A stretch of DNA of 64,000 nucleotides from positions 1 through 64,000 of the forward strand of contig NZ_RHNY01000013.1 of assembly GCF_003946345.1 (NCBI RefSeq), in the 5' to 3' direction. The first letter of the stretch is position 1. Each line of letters starts with the position of its first letter. The notes below the pieces were generated by a model. It made no database searches, was not told where the DNA came from, and saw nothing but the letters and a program-made list of their open reading frames with translations. Position numbers and translations under genes: made by a program. The DNA is from Levilactobacillus tongjiangensis. GTDB taxonomy: Bacteria > Bacillota > Bacilli > Lactobacillales > Lactobacillaceae. Positions 26,625 to 35,369 of the stretch are shown here, one piece after another.

Positions 26625-27236
26625 ATGGTAGATGAAGATTTAATTGAATGGATGCCAGGCGCCAATACTGCGGCGCCTTTATTATTGTTACAGGGCACCG
26701 GTGGGACGAATCAAGAGATATTAAATTTTGGCCGGCGATTGGCGCCGCAAAGTCCTTTGATTACAATTGCCGGGCGTCAAGGTAGTGGGGCTGAACGCCA
26801 ATATTTTCGACAGACGGCTGCGGGACCGACAGATCCACAGCAGGTCTATAACGAGGCGGTTTGGCTGGGTGAAACGGTGATTAGTCTCTGTCAGGAACAC
26901 CGGTGGGACGCGGATAAGTTAATTCTGGTCGGCTATTCTAATGGCGCAGCAATGGCCGCTTACGGAGCTCGTGCGGGAGTTATCCCAGGGCAGGCGGCCG
27001 TTTTATTTCATCCATTATGGTTGCCAGTTGCGCACCCTGTTTCACGTCCTGGTTATCAAGTCTGGTTATCCGCTGGGCAGCGAGATCTTTTAGTATCTGT
27101 GGCCACAGTGCAACGCATACAAACTGCTTGTGACCAGGTTGGTGCCACCACAGAAATGTTGGTGACGGGTGGCAGTCATATGCTAACGCCGCAAGAAGTA
27201 TTGGCCGCACAAACGTGGATAACACAAAATACCTAA
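26625..27236 (+). CDS. Alpha/beta hydrolase of the carboxylesterase/phospholipase family
   Basis: 203 residues with a serine hydrolase triad: nucleophile Ser in LVGYSNGAAMA (GxSxG), Asp in SAGQRDLLVS and His in TGGSHML. The oxyanion region is LLLQGTGGTNQE. It resembles MhqD/YodD-type carboxylesterases linked to quinone or thiol stress in Bacillus; that link is family knowledge and not shown here. Confidence 0.85.
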   Translation: MVDEDLIEWMPGANTAAPLLLLQGTGGTNQEILNFGRRLAPQSPLITIAGRQGSGAERQYFRQTAAGPTDPQQVYNEAVWLGETVISLCQEHRWDADKLILVGYSNGAAMAAYGARAGVIPGQAAVLFHPLWLPVAHPVSRPGYQVWLSAGQRDLLVSVATVQRIQTACDQVGATTEMLVTGGSHMLTPQEVLAAQTWITQNT

Positions 27237-27429
27237 AGGGTTGGACTAAATTTAATTCGGTTTTTTCGAACTTCCCATTTGCTATTCTGCGGAATACCTG
27301 TTATCCTATTGTTAATGTATTTATGGTTCGGAAGTTTTAAAGGCTCGACGTTCTTTAAGAATGGCTCCTTTTTACCCCAGCTTTCAAATGCAAATATTAT
27401 TGCGCTATGCGCATGGAGGTTTCATTCTT

Positions 27430-27633
27430 ATGGAACAAGGTACTGTTAAATGGTTCAACGCTGATAAAGGTTACGGCTTCATCACTTTGGAAAACGGCTC
27501 AGACGTTTTCGTTCACTTCTCTGCTATCAACAGTGAAGGCTTCAAGACGCTTGAAGAAGGCCAACACGTATCCCTTGATGTAGAACAAGGCGACCGTGGC
27601 CCACAAGCTGCTAACGTTTCGGTTGTTGACTAA
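27430..27633 (+). CDS. csp: Cold shock protein (CspA family)
   Basis: 67-residue single-strand nucleic acid chaperone. It opens [18 protein letters not shown] with RNP1 (KGYGFI) and RNP2 (VFVHF). Start ATG 27430, with GGAGG about 11 bases upstream. The preceding 190 bases hold no gene and look like the long untranslated leader usual for cold-shock genes. A strong terminator follows. Confidence 0.95.
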   Translation: MEQGTVKWFNADKGYGFITLENGSDVFVHFSAINSEGFKTLEEGQHVSLDVEQGDRGPQAANVSVVD

Positions 27634-27656
27634 TTTATTTTAGCCTAAATCGAGTT

Positions 27657-27694
27657 AAAAAAACCATCGACTGTGTGTCGGTGGTTTTTTTTGT
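27657..27694 (+). terminator. Terminator of the cold shock gene
   Basis: AAAAAACCATCGA and TCGGTGGTTTTTT arms with a T8 run, 24 bases past the stop. Confidence 0.85.
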
Positions 27695-27801
27695 GTCCAA
27701 TTATCGGTAAGTACTTCACCTATCAAGTGACAGGTAAAATGCTTGTGTTCTATTATGAAAACGGTTACGATAAATTCATCTAATAAAGGGAGTTGTGCTG
27801 G

Positions 27802-28041
27802 ATGAGCGAAAAAGTTTTTAATGCGGCAGAGTTAGCTAAGTATAATGGGCAAAATGGCCAACCGGCTTATATTGCGGTTGATCAGACGGTTTACGATGTT
27901 TCGGACAAAGCTGCCTGGGCTGGTGGCAAGCACCACGGCAATTTGGCGGGTCAAGAATTGACCCACATAATTGATGGCCAATCGCCCCATGGTCGGCGCG
28001 TGCTGAAAGATTTACCAGTTGTCGGGATTTACCAAGCGTAA
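27802..28041 (+). CDS. Cytochrome b5-like heme/steroid-binding domain protein
   Basis: 79 residues forming a single cytochrome-b5-like domain: FNAAELAKYNGQNGQPAYIA, YDVSDKAAWAGGKHHGNLAG (position of the heme-binding HPGG loop) and GRRVLKDLPVVGIY. The start is ATG 27802 after AAAGGGAG; the in-frame TTG upstream is unlikely. No signal peptide or membrane anchor. Stand-alone proteins of this kind occur in Firmicutes; heme binding is unproven and the second axial His is uncertain. Confidence 0.82.
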   Translation: MSEKVFNAAELAKYNGQNGQPAYIAVDQTVYDVSDKAAWAGGKHHGNLAGQELTHIIDGQSPHGRRVLKDLPVVGIYQA

Positions 28042-28045
28042 ACAA

Positions 28046-28226
28046 AAAGTGAGTGTGACCAAAGGCGGTTAGGCAATGAGCATTAACGTCGATAGACGAA
28101 TAATCCTGGTCTTGGATTGTTTGTCTATCGGGGTTAAGCGGAGTTGACTACCTTGGGTCACACGTTTCGACTATATATGTTCGGAATACAAAAAAAGGTC
28201 TGAGACTTTTGTCCCAAACCTTTTTA
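28046..28226. repeat. R2 repeat, copy 2
   Basis: Nearly identical to 9150-9327. The inner stem CGATAGACGAATAATCC/GGATTGTTTGTCTATCG and outer stem GTGTGACCAAAGG/CCTTGGGTCACAC are both intact; the outer stem pairs better here than in copy 1. It ends in a bidirectional terminator (AAAAAGGT..ACCTTTTT). It lies between the cytochrome b5-like gene and a convergent tRNA gene. Confidence 0.88.
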
Positions 28227-28233
28227 ATAATGA

Positions 28234-28307
28234 TGTCGCAAGAGAGATTCGAACCCTCGACCTACGGTTTAGAAGACCGTTGCTCTATCCAGCTGAGCTA
28301 TTGCGAC
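28234..28307 (-). tRNA. tRNA-Arg (anticodon TCT)
   Basis: 74 bases that fold as a complete cloverleaf: acceptor GTCGCAA/TTGCGAC, D stem GCTC/GAGC, anticodon stem ACGGT/ACCGT with loop CTTCTAA, T arm GAGGG TTCGAAT CTCTC, discriminator A. CCA is not encoded. The anticodon TCT reads AGA/AGG. Confidence 0.97.
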
Positions 28308-28439
28308 ATAATAGGTAGTTAACCAACAACCTCTAATTATAGAGAAGGCGAGAGGGCCTGTCAATTGTGGATATTGGGTTCGATTGACAGGAATATAGTT
28401 CTGCGAGTAGAGTAAGTTTAAACGGACGGAGGTGCTCTT

Positions 28440-28736
28440 GTGGCAGTTGTTCACGTGATTGCGGAAATTGTGGTGTTTTTTGCGGCCATTAGTTTGATTT
28501 TTTACTTTTTTCAAATTACGCAGGCTCATGGGAATCGTAAGCAGAACTTGATTTATCTGGGAATTTCGCTGGCCGTCTTATTGGTAGCGTACCCCTTATC
28601 TAATTTAGTTGCGCAAAAGCAGGTTAATCCAACTGATCAAGTTTCCAATCATGTGCGAAAAATACGGGATAAAAAGCAGTCCTCGTCATCCGACCACAAG
28701 ACTTCGGATAGTTCCGCCGAGTCTGAAAGTAAGTAA
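28440..28736 (+). CDS. Small membrane protein with charged Ser-rich tail
   Basis: 98 residues. Two hydrophobic helices (residues about 3-24 and 38-57) are followed by a Lys/Ser-rich tail ending KTSDSSAESESK. GTG start with GGAGG eight bases upstream. Unknown family; the tail is probably cytoplasmic. Confidence 0.72.
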   Translation: MAVVHVIAEIVVFFAAISLIFYFFQITQAHGNRKQNLIYLGISLAVLLVAYPLSNLVAQKQVNPTDQVSNHVRKIRDKKQSSSSDHKTSDSSAESESK

Positions 28737-28844
28737 ACTACTAAAATTATCAAGAAATTCTAATAATTGCGTTCAACCCCTTGCAATCTTTCTGTAACAT
28801 TACGATAATATAAATGTAACCTAAAGCTGACGGGGGGAATTGCT

Positions 28845-28997
28845 ATGCATGCTGTAGTTATTATTTTGTTGATTATTGTGCTTGCCGGTGCGGGTCAATT
28901 GTACCTGAACAACCGAGAGGCTTTCCGTAAGAAGAGTAAGCATCTGGCGACCCGCGAAGATAAATTTCACGATAATTCAAATCGTCGATTAAGTTAA
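28845..28997 (+). CDS. 50-residue single-span membrane protein
   Basis: Short gene opening MHAVVIILLIIVLAGAGQLY with one N-terminal membrane helix and a basic hydrophilic tail (NREAFRKKSKHLATREDK). GGGGGGA lies upstream and a terminator follows nine bases after the stop. Ribosome site, terminator and clear topology argue that it is real. No family recognised. Confidence 0.65.
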   Translation: MHAVVIILLIIVLAGAGQLYLNNREAFRKKSKHLATREDKFHDNSNRRLS

Positions 28998-29004
28998 CGA
29001 ATCA

Positions 29005-29034
29005 TAGCTCAGTTAAGCACTGAGCTTTTTCTTT
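29005..29034 (+). terminator. Terminator of the 50-residue protein gene
   Basis: AGCTCAGT and ACTGAGCT arms with a TTTTTC tail. Confidence 0.8.
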
Positions 29035-29135
29035 TGACTTTTTTTCGTGAAAGTTATCGAGCGTTCACGGGCGTCGCTCAAAAAAATTGTGATAAAGTTG
29101 GTCTAAATAAGACTGAAGTCAGGAGTTGAGAGTTA

Positions 29136-29828
29136 TTGAACACGTTAGTATTGGTTTCCCATCCACAAATTGCGGACTCCGGGACGCAGGAATTTTTAAA
29201 GGCCAGTTTGCCTGCAGAAAATATTTCGTGGGAACACATTGAGAGTCAGACGGTTTTAGACGTTGCGTATGAACAAGCCCAATTACGGCAAGCGGACCGC
29301 ATAATCCTTCAGTTTCCGTTGTATTGGTATGCAGCACCGGCCGGACTGAAGCAGTGGGAGGATACCGTTTTGACGCGATCCTTTGTCTATGGTGATCACC
29401 GATACCCCTTAGCTGGCAAGGAGCTCGGGGTGGTCGTGACCACCGGTATGCCCGCCGAAGCATTTCAACGGGGCGGTGCGGAAGGCTTAACACTGGATGC
29501 CGCACTCGCGCCGCTGGCGGCGGTGGCACAACGAGCGAAAATGACCTGGCTACCAACGTTTGCCATTCATCAGTTTAGTTATCTGGATGAGCCGGCTAAA
29601 TTACGTTTGGTCATTGCCTATCAACGGTATTTGACTCAGCAACAACCAGATAGTTTAAAGAACCGTCAGGCGTGGTTTAGCGACCATTTGGCGACAATGA
29701 TTGCGCAATTGGCTGAGCAAGACCAGTCAACTGGCCGCCTGATTGAAGAAGCATTTAAGCAGAAGCAGACGGACCTGGAGACACTCCAGGATACTCTGGC
29801 AATGATAAAGGAGCAGGAAGATGACTGA
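29136..29828 (+). CDS. Flavodoxin-fold NAD(P)H-dependent oxidoreductase (quinone reductase-like)
   Basis: 230 residues with a TTG start and AGGAG upstream. The flavodoxin-like fold of the NQO1/MdaB/KefF group is clear: LVLVSHPQIADSGTQEF, RIILQFPLYWYAAPAGLKQW (active-site FPLYWYAxPA) and LGVVVTTGMPAEAF. It would bind FMN or FAD and reduce quinones or azo compounds. The C-terminal 50 residues are an extra helical extension (QKQTDLETLQDTLAMIKE). It overlaps the next small gene by eight bases. Confidence 0.85.
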   Translation: MNTLVLVSHPQIADSGTQEFLKASLPAENISWEHIESQTVLDVAYEQAQLRQADRIILQFPLYWYAAPAGLKQWEDTVLTRSFVYGDHRYPLAGKELGVVVTTGMPAEAFQRGGAEGLTLDAALAPLAAVAQRAKMTWLPTFAIHQFSYLDEPAKLRLVIAYQRYLTQQQPDSLKNRQAWFSDHLATMIAQLAEQDQSTGRLIEEAFKQKQTDLETLQDTLAMIKEQEDD

Positions 29829-30003
29829 AGAGGATACGGTGTGGCTTCACCAGGCCATTCAAAAGTTAGCTAGTCGTCAGGCCAAGTTTACGGACAGGGC
29901 GTTCTGGCTAGCATTAGATGAGGTCGTTCGAGAGCAGGACCAACGCCATGACCAACTGGGTGGCGAAGTGGATGGTCGGACCTGGAGTCCCGACCGCTGG
30001 TGA
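29821..30003 (+). CDS. Small protein coupled to the flavodoxin-fold reductase
   Basis: 60 residues, hydrophilic (MTEEDTVWLHQAIQKLASRQ ...), no known motif. It overlaps the reductase gene by eight bases and has AAGGAGCAGG ahead, so co-translation is likely. Function unknown. Confidence 0.6.
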   Translation: MTEEDTVWLHQAIQKLASRQAKFTDRAFWLALDEVVREQDQRHDQLGGEVDGRTWSPDRW

Positions 30004-30013
30004 GCCAGTGGCA

Positions 30014-30044
30014 TTAAAAAAGCCGTGGCGCTAGGTCACGACTG
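30014..30044 (-). terminator. Probable terminator of thiD
   Basis: AGTCGTGACC and GCCACGGCT pair imperfectly and are followed by a T6 run on the minus strand, 37 bases past the thiD stop. Confidence 0.5.
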
Positions 30045-30080
30045 ATTGATTTTACAAGGATTTATTAAAGGTGATCGATC

Positions 30081-30899
30081 TTAGCTTAATTGACGGTCCA
30101 GAGCGGCCCAGTGATTAATGGGGCCAAACTTGTGGCCGACTTCGATTGGTTCACCGATGGCAGCGTTCACGAATTGCTTGGCAATTTGAATGGCCTTCTT
30201 CATAGGAGTTCCCTTAGCCAGTTCAGCAGTAATGCAGGCTGAGAGGGTGTCTCCCGTTCCGTTGACCCGGTCGGTCTCGTGGTAAGGCTCGCTTAACCAG
30301 AAGCCCTCACCGGACTCGAGAAGCACGTAATCGCGGACCTCTTGCTGATTGGTGTCGGCGTGGCTTCCCTTCGTGATAATGTTCTTGGCACCCATAGCTT
30401 GCATTTTCTTGGTGGCCAGTACCATGTCATCGTCGTTCTTGATTGACATTTCGGCGATCTTTTCGGCTTCGTAGAAGTTGGGAGTCAGTACAGTAGCCAA
30501 TGGCAATAGGTCAGTTCGCAGGGTGTTGAAGGCACTTTCTTCCAATAATTGGTTACCGTGCTTAGTCATAATGACTGGATCGACAACGAGCGGTCCAAAG
30601 TCTGCCTTTTGATAATTTTTTACGACGGTTTCAATCAGTGCTGAGTCAGCCAGCATCCCGGTTTTTGATGCCCGAATCTGGTAATCATCAGCGAGGTCGG
30701 CAAATTCTTGATCGATAAAATCCGTGGGCATGGGAACACTGGCGTGAATCCCATAGGAGTTACCGGCGACACAGGCAGTCATTACGGAAGCGCCGTAAAT
30801 ACCGCGGGCGAAAAACGTATGTAAATCAGCTTGCATACCAGCGCTGCCGTCACTATCAGAGCCAGCAATGGTTAAGGCTTGTGGGTAAGAATTAGTCAT
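30081..30899 (-). CDS. thiD: Hydroxymethylpyrimidine/phosphomethylpyrimidine kinase (ThiD; possibly pyridoxine kinase)
   Basis: PfkB-like kinase that phosphorylates HMP and HMP-P for thiamine synthesis; some homologues phosphorylate pyridoxal. 272 residues from ATG 30899 with GGAGGTTT upstream. Motifs: ALTIAGSDSDGSAGMQADLH, GNSYGIHASVPMP, DPVIMTKHGNQLL and the anion hole NGTGDTLSACI with the catalytic Asp. No other thiamine genes are adjacent. Confidence 0.9.
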   Translation of the reverse strand: MTNSYPQALTIAGSDSDGSAGMQADLHTFFARGIYGASVMTACVAGNSYGIHASVPMPTDFIDQEFADLADDYQIRASKTGMLADSALIETVVKNYQKADFGPLVVDPVIMTKHGNQLLEESAFNTLRTDLLPLATVLTPNFYEAEKIAEMSIKNDDDMVLATKKMQAMGAKNIITKGSHADTNQQEVRDYVLLESGEGFWLSEPYHETDRVNGTGDTLSACITAELAKGTPMKKAIQIAKQFVNAAIGEPIEVGHKFGPINHWAALDRQLS

Positions 30900-31019
30900 G
30901 AGTCTCGAAACCTCCAAATGAAAGATATAAAACAAGTTCAGCATAGCATAATCATCCGTGGAAGCGCCACCACTTGAGGCTAAATTTATTTATTTATACT
31001 GGGGCAGGGGGGAGTCAGC

Positions 31020-31316
31020 ATGACCAAAAGTATCGGGTATTTAGGCATTTGGCTGGGATTCGGTGCGCTGGCGAGTTGGGTGGCCTTGTCGGGGGCGTTC
31101 AATAGTCTTTATCAACTATTTCACAACGAACCGGAGACTTTGACGCTCGGACTAGGGTTAACTGTGATAAGCTTAGTAGGAATCGTCCACTTCGCTAGAC
31201 GGAGCCCTTGGTGGTGTTTAGTGCCGGCCACCTGCTTGGCTATCTTGGTCACGGCAGGGATGGTCGCAGATAGTACCGTCCTCTTACTCGGACTGACGAT
31301 TCCCGGTTTCTATTGA
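31020..31316 (+). CDS. Small integral membrane protein
   Basis: 98 residues with three or four hydrophobic segments (residues 5-27, 40-57, 63-82 and a C-terminal segment). The start has GGGGGGA upstream. It ends 32 bases before the amidohydrolase start. Unknown function; no transporter motif. Confidence 0.65.
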   Translation: MTKSIGYLGIWLGFGALASWVALSGAFNSLYQLFHNEPETLTLGLGLTVISLVGIVHFARRSPWWCLVPATCLAILVTAGMVADSTVLLLGLTIPGFY

Positions 31317-31348
31317 AAAAATCGTGTACAGGAGGTAGGTTAACGCGC

Positions 31349-32584
31349 ATGTTAATTCAACAAGGACACATTGAGAACGCAACGCAACCACAAGATATTC
31401 GGATTGAGGATGGCAAGTTTACAGCTATTGCTGACCATTTGACCCCACAAGATGGGGAACGGGTAATTGATGCAACGGGGAAGCTAATTTTGCCACCGTT
31501 CGTCGATCCACACGTTCACTTGGACAGTACCATGACTGCTGGGGATCCTGAATGGAACCAGTCTGGCACGCTATTTGATGGAATTCGTATTTGGTCCGAG
31601 CGGAAGAAGACGTTGAGCATTGAAGACGTCAAGACCCGTGCACGGCAAGCACTGGAACGTCAAGCGGCTAATGGTATTCAATTCGTCCGTTCTCACGTTG
31701 ACGTAACAGATCCTAGCTTAACGGCCTTGAAAGCGCTGATTGAGGTGCGTGATGAGGTTAAAGACTTTATTGAGCTTCAACTGGTAGCTTTCCCACAAGA
31801 GGGGATTCTATCGTTCCCTCATGGTAAGGAATTGATGGAACAGGCTGCGAAGTTGGGCGTGGACGTCATTGGCGCCATCCCTCACTTTGAATTCACACGA
31901 GAATACAGTGTTGAGTCACTTCATTTTGCCGTTGACCTCGCTCAGAAGTACGGCAAATTAGTCGATGCGCACTGTGATGAAATTGACGATCCCGCTTCCC
32001 GTGGCCTAGAAACGTTGGCTACGTTAGCACTGGAGACTGGTCTGGGTGACCAAGTAACGGCTAGCCACACGACGGCGATGGGGTCTTACAACAATGCTTA
32101 TGCTTACAAATTGATGCGGTTATTGCAGATGTCCCACATCAACATGATTTCTAATCCACTGATCAATACCCACTTGGGTGGCCGATTCGACACTTATCCT
32201 AAGCGTCGTGGATTAACGCGAGTCAAGGAATTAAATGAAGCTGGTGTCAACGTGGCCTTTGGTGAAGATGACATTAAAGATCCATGGTACCCAATGGGGG
32301 ATGGCAACATGTTAGACTCCCTGCACATGGGGATTCATGTGACGCAAATGATGGGCTACGATGACATTATGAATTCCTATCAATTTGTGACGACCCACGG
32401 TGCCAAGGCGATGCACGTTACCGACCACTATGGTCTGACTGCTGGCAAACCAGCTAACCTGATTATTATGAATAATGATAACTTCTACAACGCTTTGAAC
32501 CAGCGTTCCGAAGTTCTTTACTCGATTCACCATGGTAAGATTGTGGTGAAGACCGATCCTAAGCAGGTGCATTTGGACCTGTAA
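31349..32584 (+). CDS. codA: Cytosine deaminase-like amidohydrolase
   Basis: Metal-dependent hydrolase of the cytosine deaminase group that would convert cytosine to uracil for salvage. 411 residues. Metal ligands: HxH in DPHVHLDS, His in DAHCDE, Asp in GEDDIKDPW. The E. coli CodA pattern is kept around GDPEWNQSGTLFDGIRIW and SLHMGIHVTQMMGY. Start ATG 31349 with AGGAGGT 12 bases upstream. Isocytosine or creatinine-type substrates cannot be excluded. No cytosine permease is adjacent. Confidence 0.85.
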   Translation: MLIQQGHIENATQPQDIRIEDGKFTAIADHLTPQDGERVIDATGKLILPPFVDPHVHLDSTMTAGDPEWNQSGTLFDGIRIWSERKKTLSIEDVKTRARQALERQAANGIQFVRSHVDVTDPSLTALKALIEVRDEVKDFIELQLVAFPQEGILSFPHGKELMEQAAKLGVDVIGAIPHFEFTREYSVESLHFAVDLAQKYGKLVDAHCDEIDDPASRGLETLATLALETGLGDQVTASHTTAMGSYNNAYAYKLMRLLQMSHINMISNPLINTHLGGRFDTYPKRRGLTRVKELNEAGVNVAFGEDDIKDPWYPMGDGNMLDSLHMGIHVTQMMGYDDIMNSYQFVTTHGAKAMHVTDHYGLTAGKPANLIIMNNDNFYNALNQRSEVLYSIHHGKIVVKTDPKQVHLDL

Positions 32585-32601
32585 TTCTGTCGTTTTAAAT
32601 G

Positions 32602-32788
32602 GCCGCCTCCAGCTGCCAGGCATGGCAACCGCTGTGGGGACCGGAGAAAGCCGAAGAGCGGTCTTTCACCTCGACTGAGGACCTCGGGAACCCGCCGAGT
32701 TTCTCAGCTCGTCCCATGGTGTAGATTAGCTAAAAACGCTAATCTACACCGTTGACACAGCGGCCGCCGTACCTGGCATCCTACGGCT
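32602..32788 (+). repeat. R1 repeat, copy 4
   Basis: Outer arms GCTGCCAGGCATGG and its partner within GTACCTGGCATCC. Hairpin 1 has loop CCGAAGAGCGGT. Hairpin 3 is a perfect 13-bp stem GGTGTAGATTAGC/GCTAATCTACACC, unlike copy 1 in sequence but the same in shape. Placed after the amidohydrolase gene and before its terminator. Confidence 0.87.
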
Positions 32789-32924
32789 ACAATTGGGTTG
32801 GCTTGCCACTAAGATTCTGCCAAAAGGACAAAACTTTAGTCGTTGTCGTGAACATGCAACGCGCAAGGGTTAGGTTGCTTGGCGTTTACCACATTTAGAC
32901 TATTAAAACTTAATTTAATTAATG

Positions 32925-32966
32925 GCTGACCCATCTTACATAAGTAAAGTGGGCCAGCTTTTTGTT
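32925..32966 (+). terminator. Terminator downstream of the amidohydrolase gene
   Basis: GCTGACCCA and TGGGCCAGC arms with TTTTT. Confidence 0.7.
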
Positions 32967-32991
32967 TGGTTTCCTAATCTGATAAAATAAA

Positions 32992-33038
32992 AACGCCGCC
33001 ATCACAACCAGTTGACTGGTCTTGATGGCGGCGTTATT
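32992..33038 (-). terminator. Terminator of the 159-residue protein gene
   Basis: AACGCCGCCATCA and TGATGGCGGCGTT arms with T-rich flanks on the minus strand. Confidence 0.8.
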
Positions 33039-33045
33039 GTTTGCG

Positions 33046-33525
33046 TTATTTTTTGGCCTTGGAACGCTTGGCCTTTTGGACGGTTGTGACGCTGATTGGT
33101 TTCTCAGCTGGCGCAGCCTTCTTCTTTTCAAGGTGTAGTGAGCGTAATTGCTCTTTCAAAGTTTCAATTTCTGCGACATGTTCCGTCTTCCATTCCTTAT
33201 ACGATTTCGCGGAATCCGTGTCGTTAGGCTTGAGTCCAGTGTTTAACCAGAAACAAGCTTCGGAAAGGCTAGGGAAGTTGTGAATCCATAACGTTTGACC
33301 GTTATCGGAATCAAAGGCCACGTAGGAGCGGAAATGCTTTTTAAGAAATGTGTGCCGGCGAATCTTAAACGCTTCACGTTTACGGGTTAGCCGGTAGTCT
33401 GGTAAAATGTATTGGCCGGAGATAGCTAGCTGCGGAAAACGTTCATCGCGTTGTTCGCGCTGGTCTTTTAACATTTCACGGGCTTGGTCAACGGTAATAA
33501 TGGATGCACGGATCGGATTCTTCAT
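33046..33525 (-). CDS. Basic protein of unknown function with coiled-coil tail
   Basis: 159 residues. The N-terminal part (residues 1-105) is probably globular (GQYILPDYRLTRKREAFKIR). A predicted coiled coil (HVAEIETLKEQLRSLHLEKK) and a Lys/Ala-rich tail ending KAKRSKAKK follow; the tail may bind nucleic acid. GAGGGGG upstream. Not recognised. Confidence 0.72.
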   Translation of the reverse strand: MKNPIRASIITVDQAREMLKDQREQRDERFPQLAISGQYILPDYRLTRKREAFKIRRHTFLKKHFRSYVAFDSDNGQTLWIHNFPSLSEACFWLNTGLKPNDTDSAKSYKEWKTEHVAEIETLKEQLRSLHLEKKKAAPAEKPISVTTVQKAKRSKAKK

Positions 33526-33801
33526 GAAAAACCCCCTCTTAGAGTTGGAAAATTAAGTGATTCTGTGGTGCTCCGGTCAATTACTCACACATACTAGGTT
33601 AGCATAATCTAAAAGTTATGAAAACAATTTACACTTTAAATTTAGGCAATTTAAAAGAATCACTAGAAAAGGCTGGTTAAAAGTTTACCTAGGTGTTACC
33701 AAGATGGTAACGGCTACACAAAAATGGTAATTGCCGATTTCACTGATAGGTCGGTAAAGTATGGTAAACTAGCTAAGATTAGTTTGAAAGCGGGGATTCA
33801 A

Positions 33802-34662
33802 TTGGCACAAAAGTACTACGCAGTCAGGAAGGGTCGGCAACCGGGCATCTACCGGACCTGGCCAGAAACACAGAAACAAGTCAGTGGCTTTTCTGGTGCG
33901 CAATATAAAAGCTTTGCCTCGGCAACTGAGGCCAAGGCCTTCATGCAGGGGACGGCTGGCAGTGAAAAGCCAGTGCCAACTAAAGGACGGCGGCAACCAG
34001 CTACTCGTTCCCAACCAGCTCAGCCTAGTAATCAGCTTCCAGTAACGATTACAGTGTACACGGATGGGGGTTCTCGAAATACTGGGAACGTTGCCGGTGG
34101 ACATGTCAAGACGGCTGATAAGGCTGCTTGGGCTTACCGAATCGAATTACCAGATCGGGTTGTCACTGGATCAGACGGTGAATTTGGTGCGACGAATAAC
34201 CGGATGGAAATCATGGCTTTTCTGAACGCCCTCAAGCGATTAGAATCTTTGGGTGAGACTGCAACGGGTATTCGGTTCGTTCTGGATTCCCAGTACGTAT
34301 TGAATGCTGTGACTAAGGGATGGCTAGCTGGCTGGAAACGGCGTGGTTGGAAACGCTCGGCCGGACCATTAGTCAACGCGGAACTGTGGCAAGCGGTCGA
34401 CCGGTTGTTACCACAATTTACAGGGCTGACGTTTGCCTGGACGAAGGGCCACGCAACTAACCAAGGAAACGTGTTCGTCGATCATTTGCTGAATCAAACG
34501 ATGGACCAAATGGTTCCTGGGCAAGCAACACCGAAGACTTCGACGGATACGCAAGTTGAGAAGCCTGATTTAGCTAAGACTGATTCAACGCATCAAAGTC
34601 GCGAGCAGTCCGTTGCTGATATTGCGAGAAATTTACAAGACCTACCCTTTAGCGACGATTAA
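33802..34662 (+). CDS. rnhA: Ribonuclease HI with N-terminal hybrid-binding domain
   Basis: Cuts RNA in RNA-DNA hybrids. The N-terminal RNase H1 binding domain (residues 2-50, AQKYYAVRKGRQPGIYRTW) is followed by a Gln/Pro-rich linker and the catalytic domain with all four acids: Asp in VYTDGGS, Glu in NRMEIM, Asp in VLDSQY and Asp in FVDHLLN. A basic loop (WKRRGWKRS) is present. The start is placed at TTG 33802 with GCGGGGA upstream; the family start MAxKYYAV supports it over the in-frame ATG at 33724. The C-terminal 50 residues are an unrelated Thr/Asp-rich extension. Confidence 0.9.
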   Translation: MAQKYYAVRKGRQPGIYRTWPETQKQVSGFSGAQYKSFASATEAKAFMQGTAGSEKPVPTKGRRQPATRSQPAQPSNQLPVTITVYTDGGSRNTGNVAGGHVKTADKAAWAYRIELPDRVVTGSDGEFGATNNRMEIMAFLNALKRLESLGETATGIRFVLDSQYVLNAVTKGWLAGWKRRGWKRSAGPLVNAELWQAVDRLLPQFTGLTFAWTKGHATNQGNVFVDHLLNQTMDQMVPGQATPKTSTDTQVEKPDLAKTDSTHQSREQSVADIARNLQDLPFSDD

Positions 34663-34769
34663 GGCTATAATAGTTTCATAAATATTATGCGGGTCATTTA
34701 TTTGGGGGAATCGTTCAAGGTAGATGATAAATTGAACACTGAACAAAAACTGTAGTGAATGGGGTACCG

Positions 34770-35243
34770 ATGATGCAAGTTAAAATGATTCCATATTTGG
34801 AATTTGAAAATGCGAAAGAGGCAATCACTTATTACCAAAATGTCTTTGACGCCAAGAACGCCTACCGAGTCAGTCCAACGCCAGAAGAAGCCGAACGTTT
34901 AGGCTTGGAACCCACGGTCGACTTGGAGCAAATCACCATGCGTGGTGGTTTTCAAGTTATGGGGCTAGATATTCAGTGTGCCGATGCTTTAATGGGGCAA
35001 CCGACGTCGTCCACCCAGATTTCACTCATGATTGCTGTGGATGAGGATGACAGTGCCAGTGTTAAGGCACTGTCTGCTCTTTATCAACAGTTGGTGAAGT
35101 CTGATGTCAAGGTCATCAGTCCGTTTACGGCGCAACGAGCCGGCGGTAAGATGGGTCAAGTGGTTGATGCGTACGGTATTACTTGGATCTTACGGGAACA
35201 AGGCATGACGTTCACTGAAGATACAGCGAATGATTCAGAATAG
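34770..35243 (+). CDS. VOC/PhnB-like (glyoxalase-fold) protein
   Basis: About 157 residues with the PhnB-type opening QVKMIPYLEFENAKEAITYY. A repeated beta-alpha-beta-beta-beta fold is expected. Ends QVVDAYGITWILREQ, where PhnB-like proteins have DxFGxxW. Starts at ATG 34770 or 34773 are both possible with a weak ribosome site. Function is not known for this group. Confidence 0.78.
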   Translation: MMQVKMIPYLEFENAKEAITYYQNVFDAKNAYRVSPTPEEAERLGLEPTVDLEQITMRGGFQVMGLDIQCADALMGQPTSSTQISLMIAVDEDDSASVKALSALYQQLVKSDVKVISPFTAQRAGGKMGQVVDAYGITWILREQGMTFTEDTANDSE

Positions 35244-35369
35244 ACATAACAGTATTCAGAGTGGTGAAGGCGCAGGTCTTCACCACTTTTTAGTTGCTCT
35301 GCTAAAGGTTGAAGAATAAATTTTTTGTTTTAAATTAGTATTTGAAAAATGGATACTGCTAAATTCACA

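Noticed and set aside
30014-30080. thiD 3' region as an R1 copy
   Set aside because: Only a short imperfect hairpin with T-run is present; no R1 constant strings.
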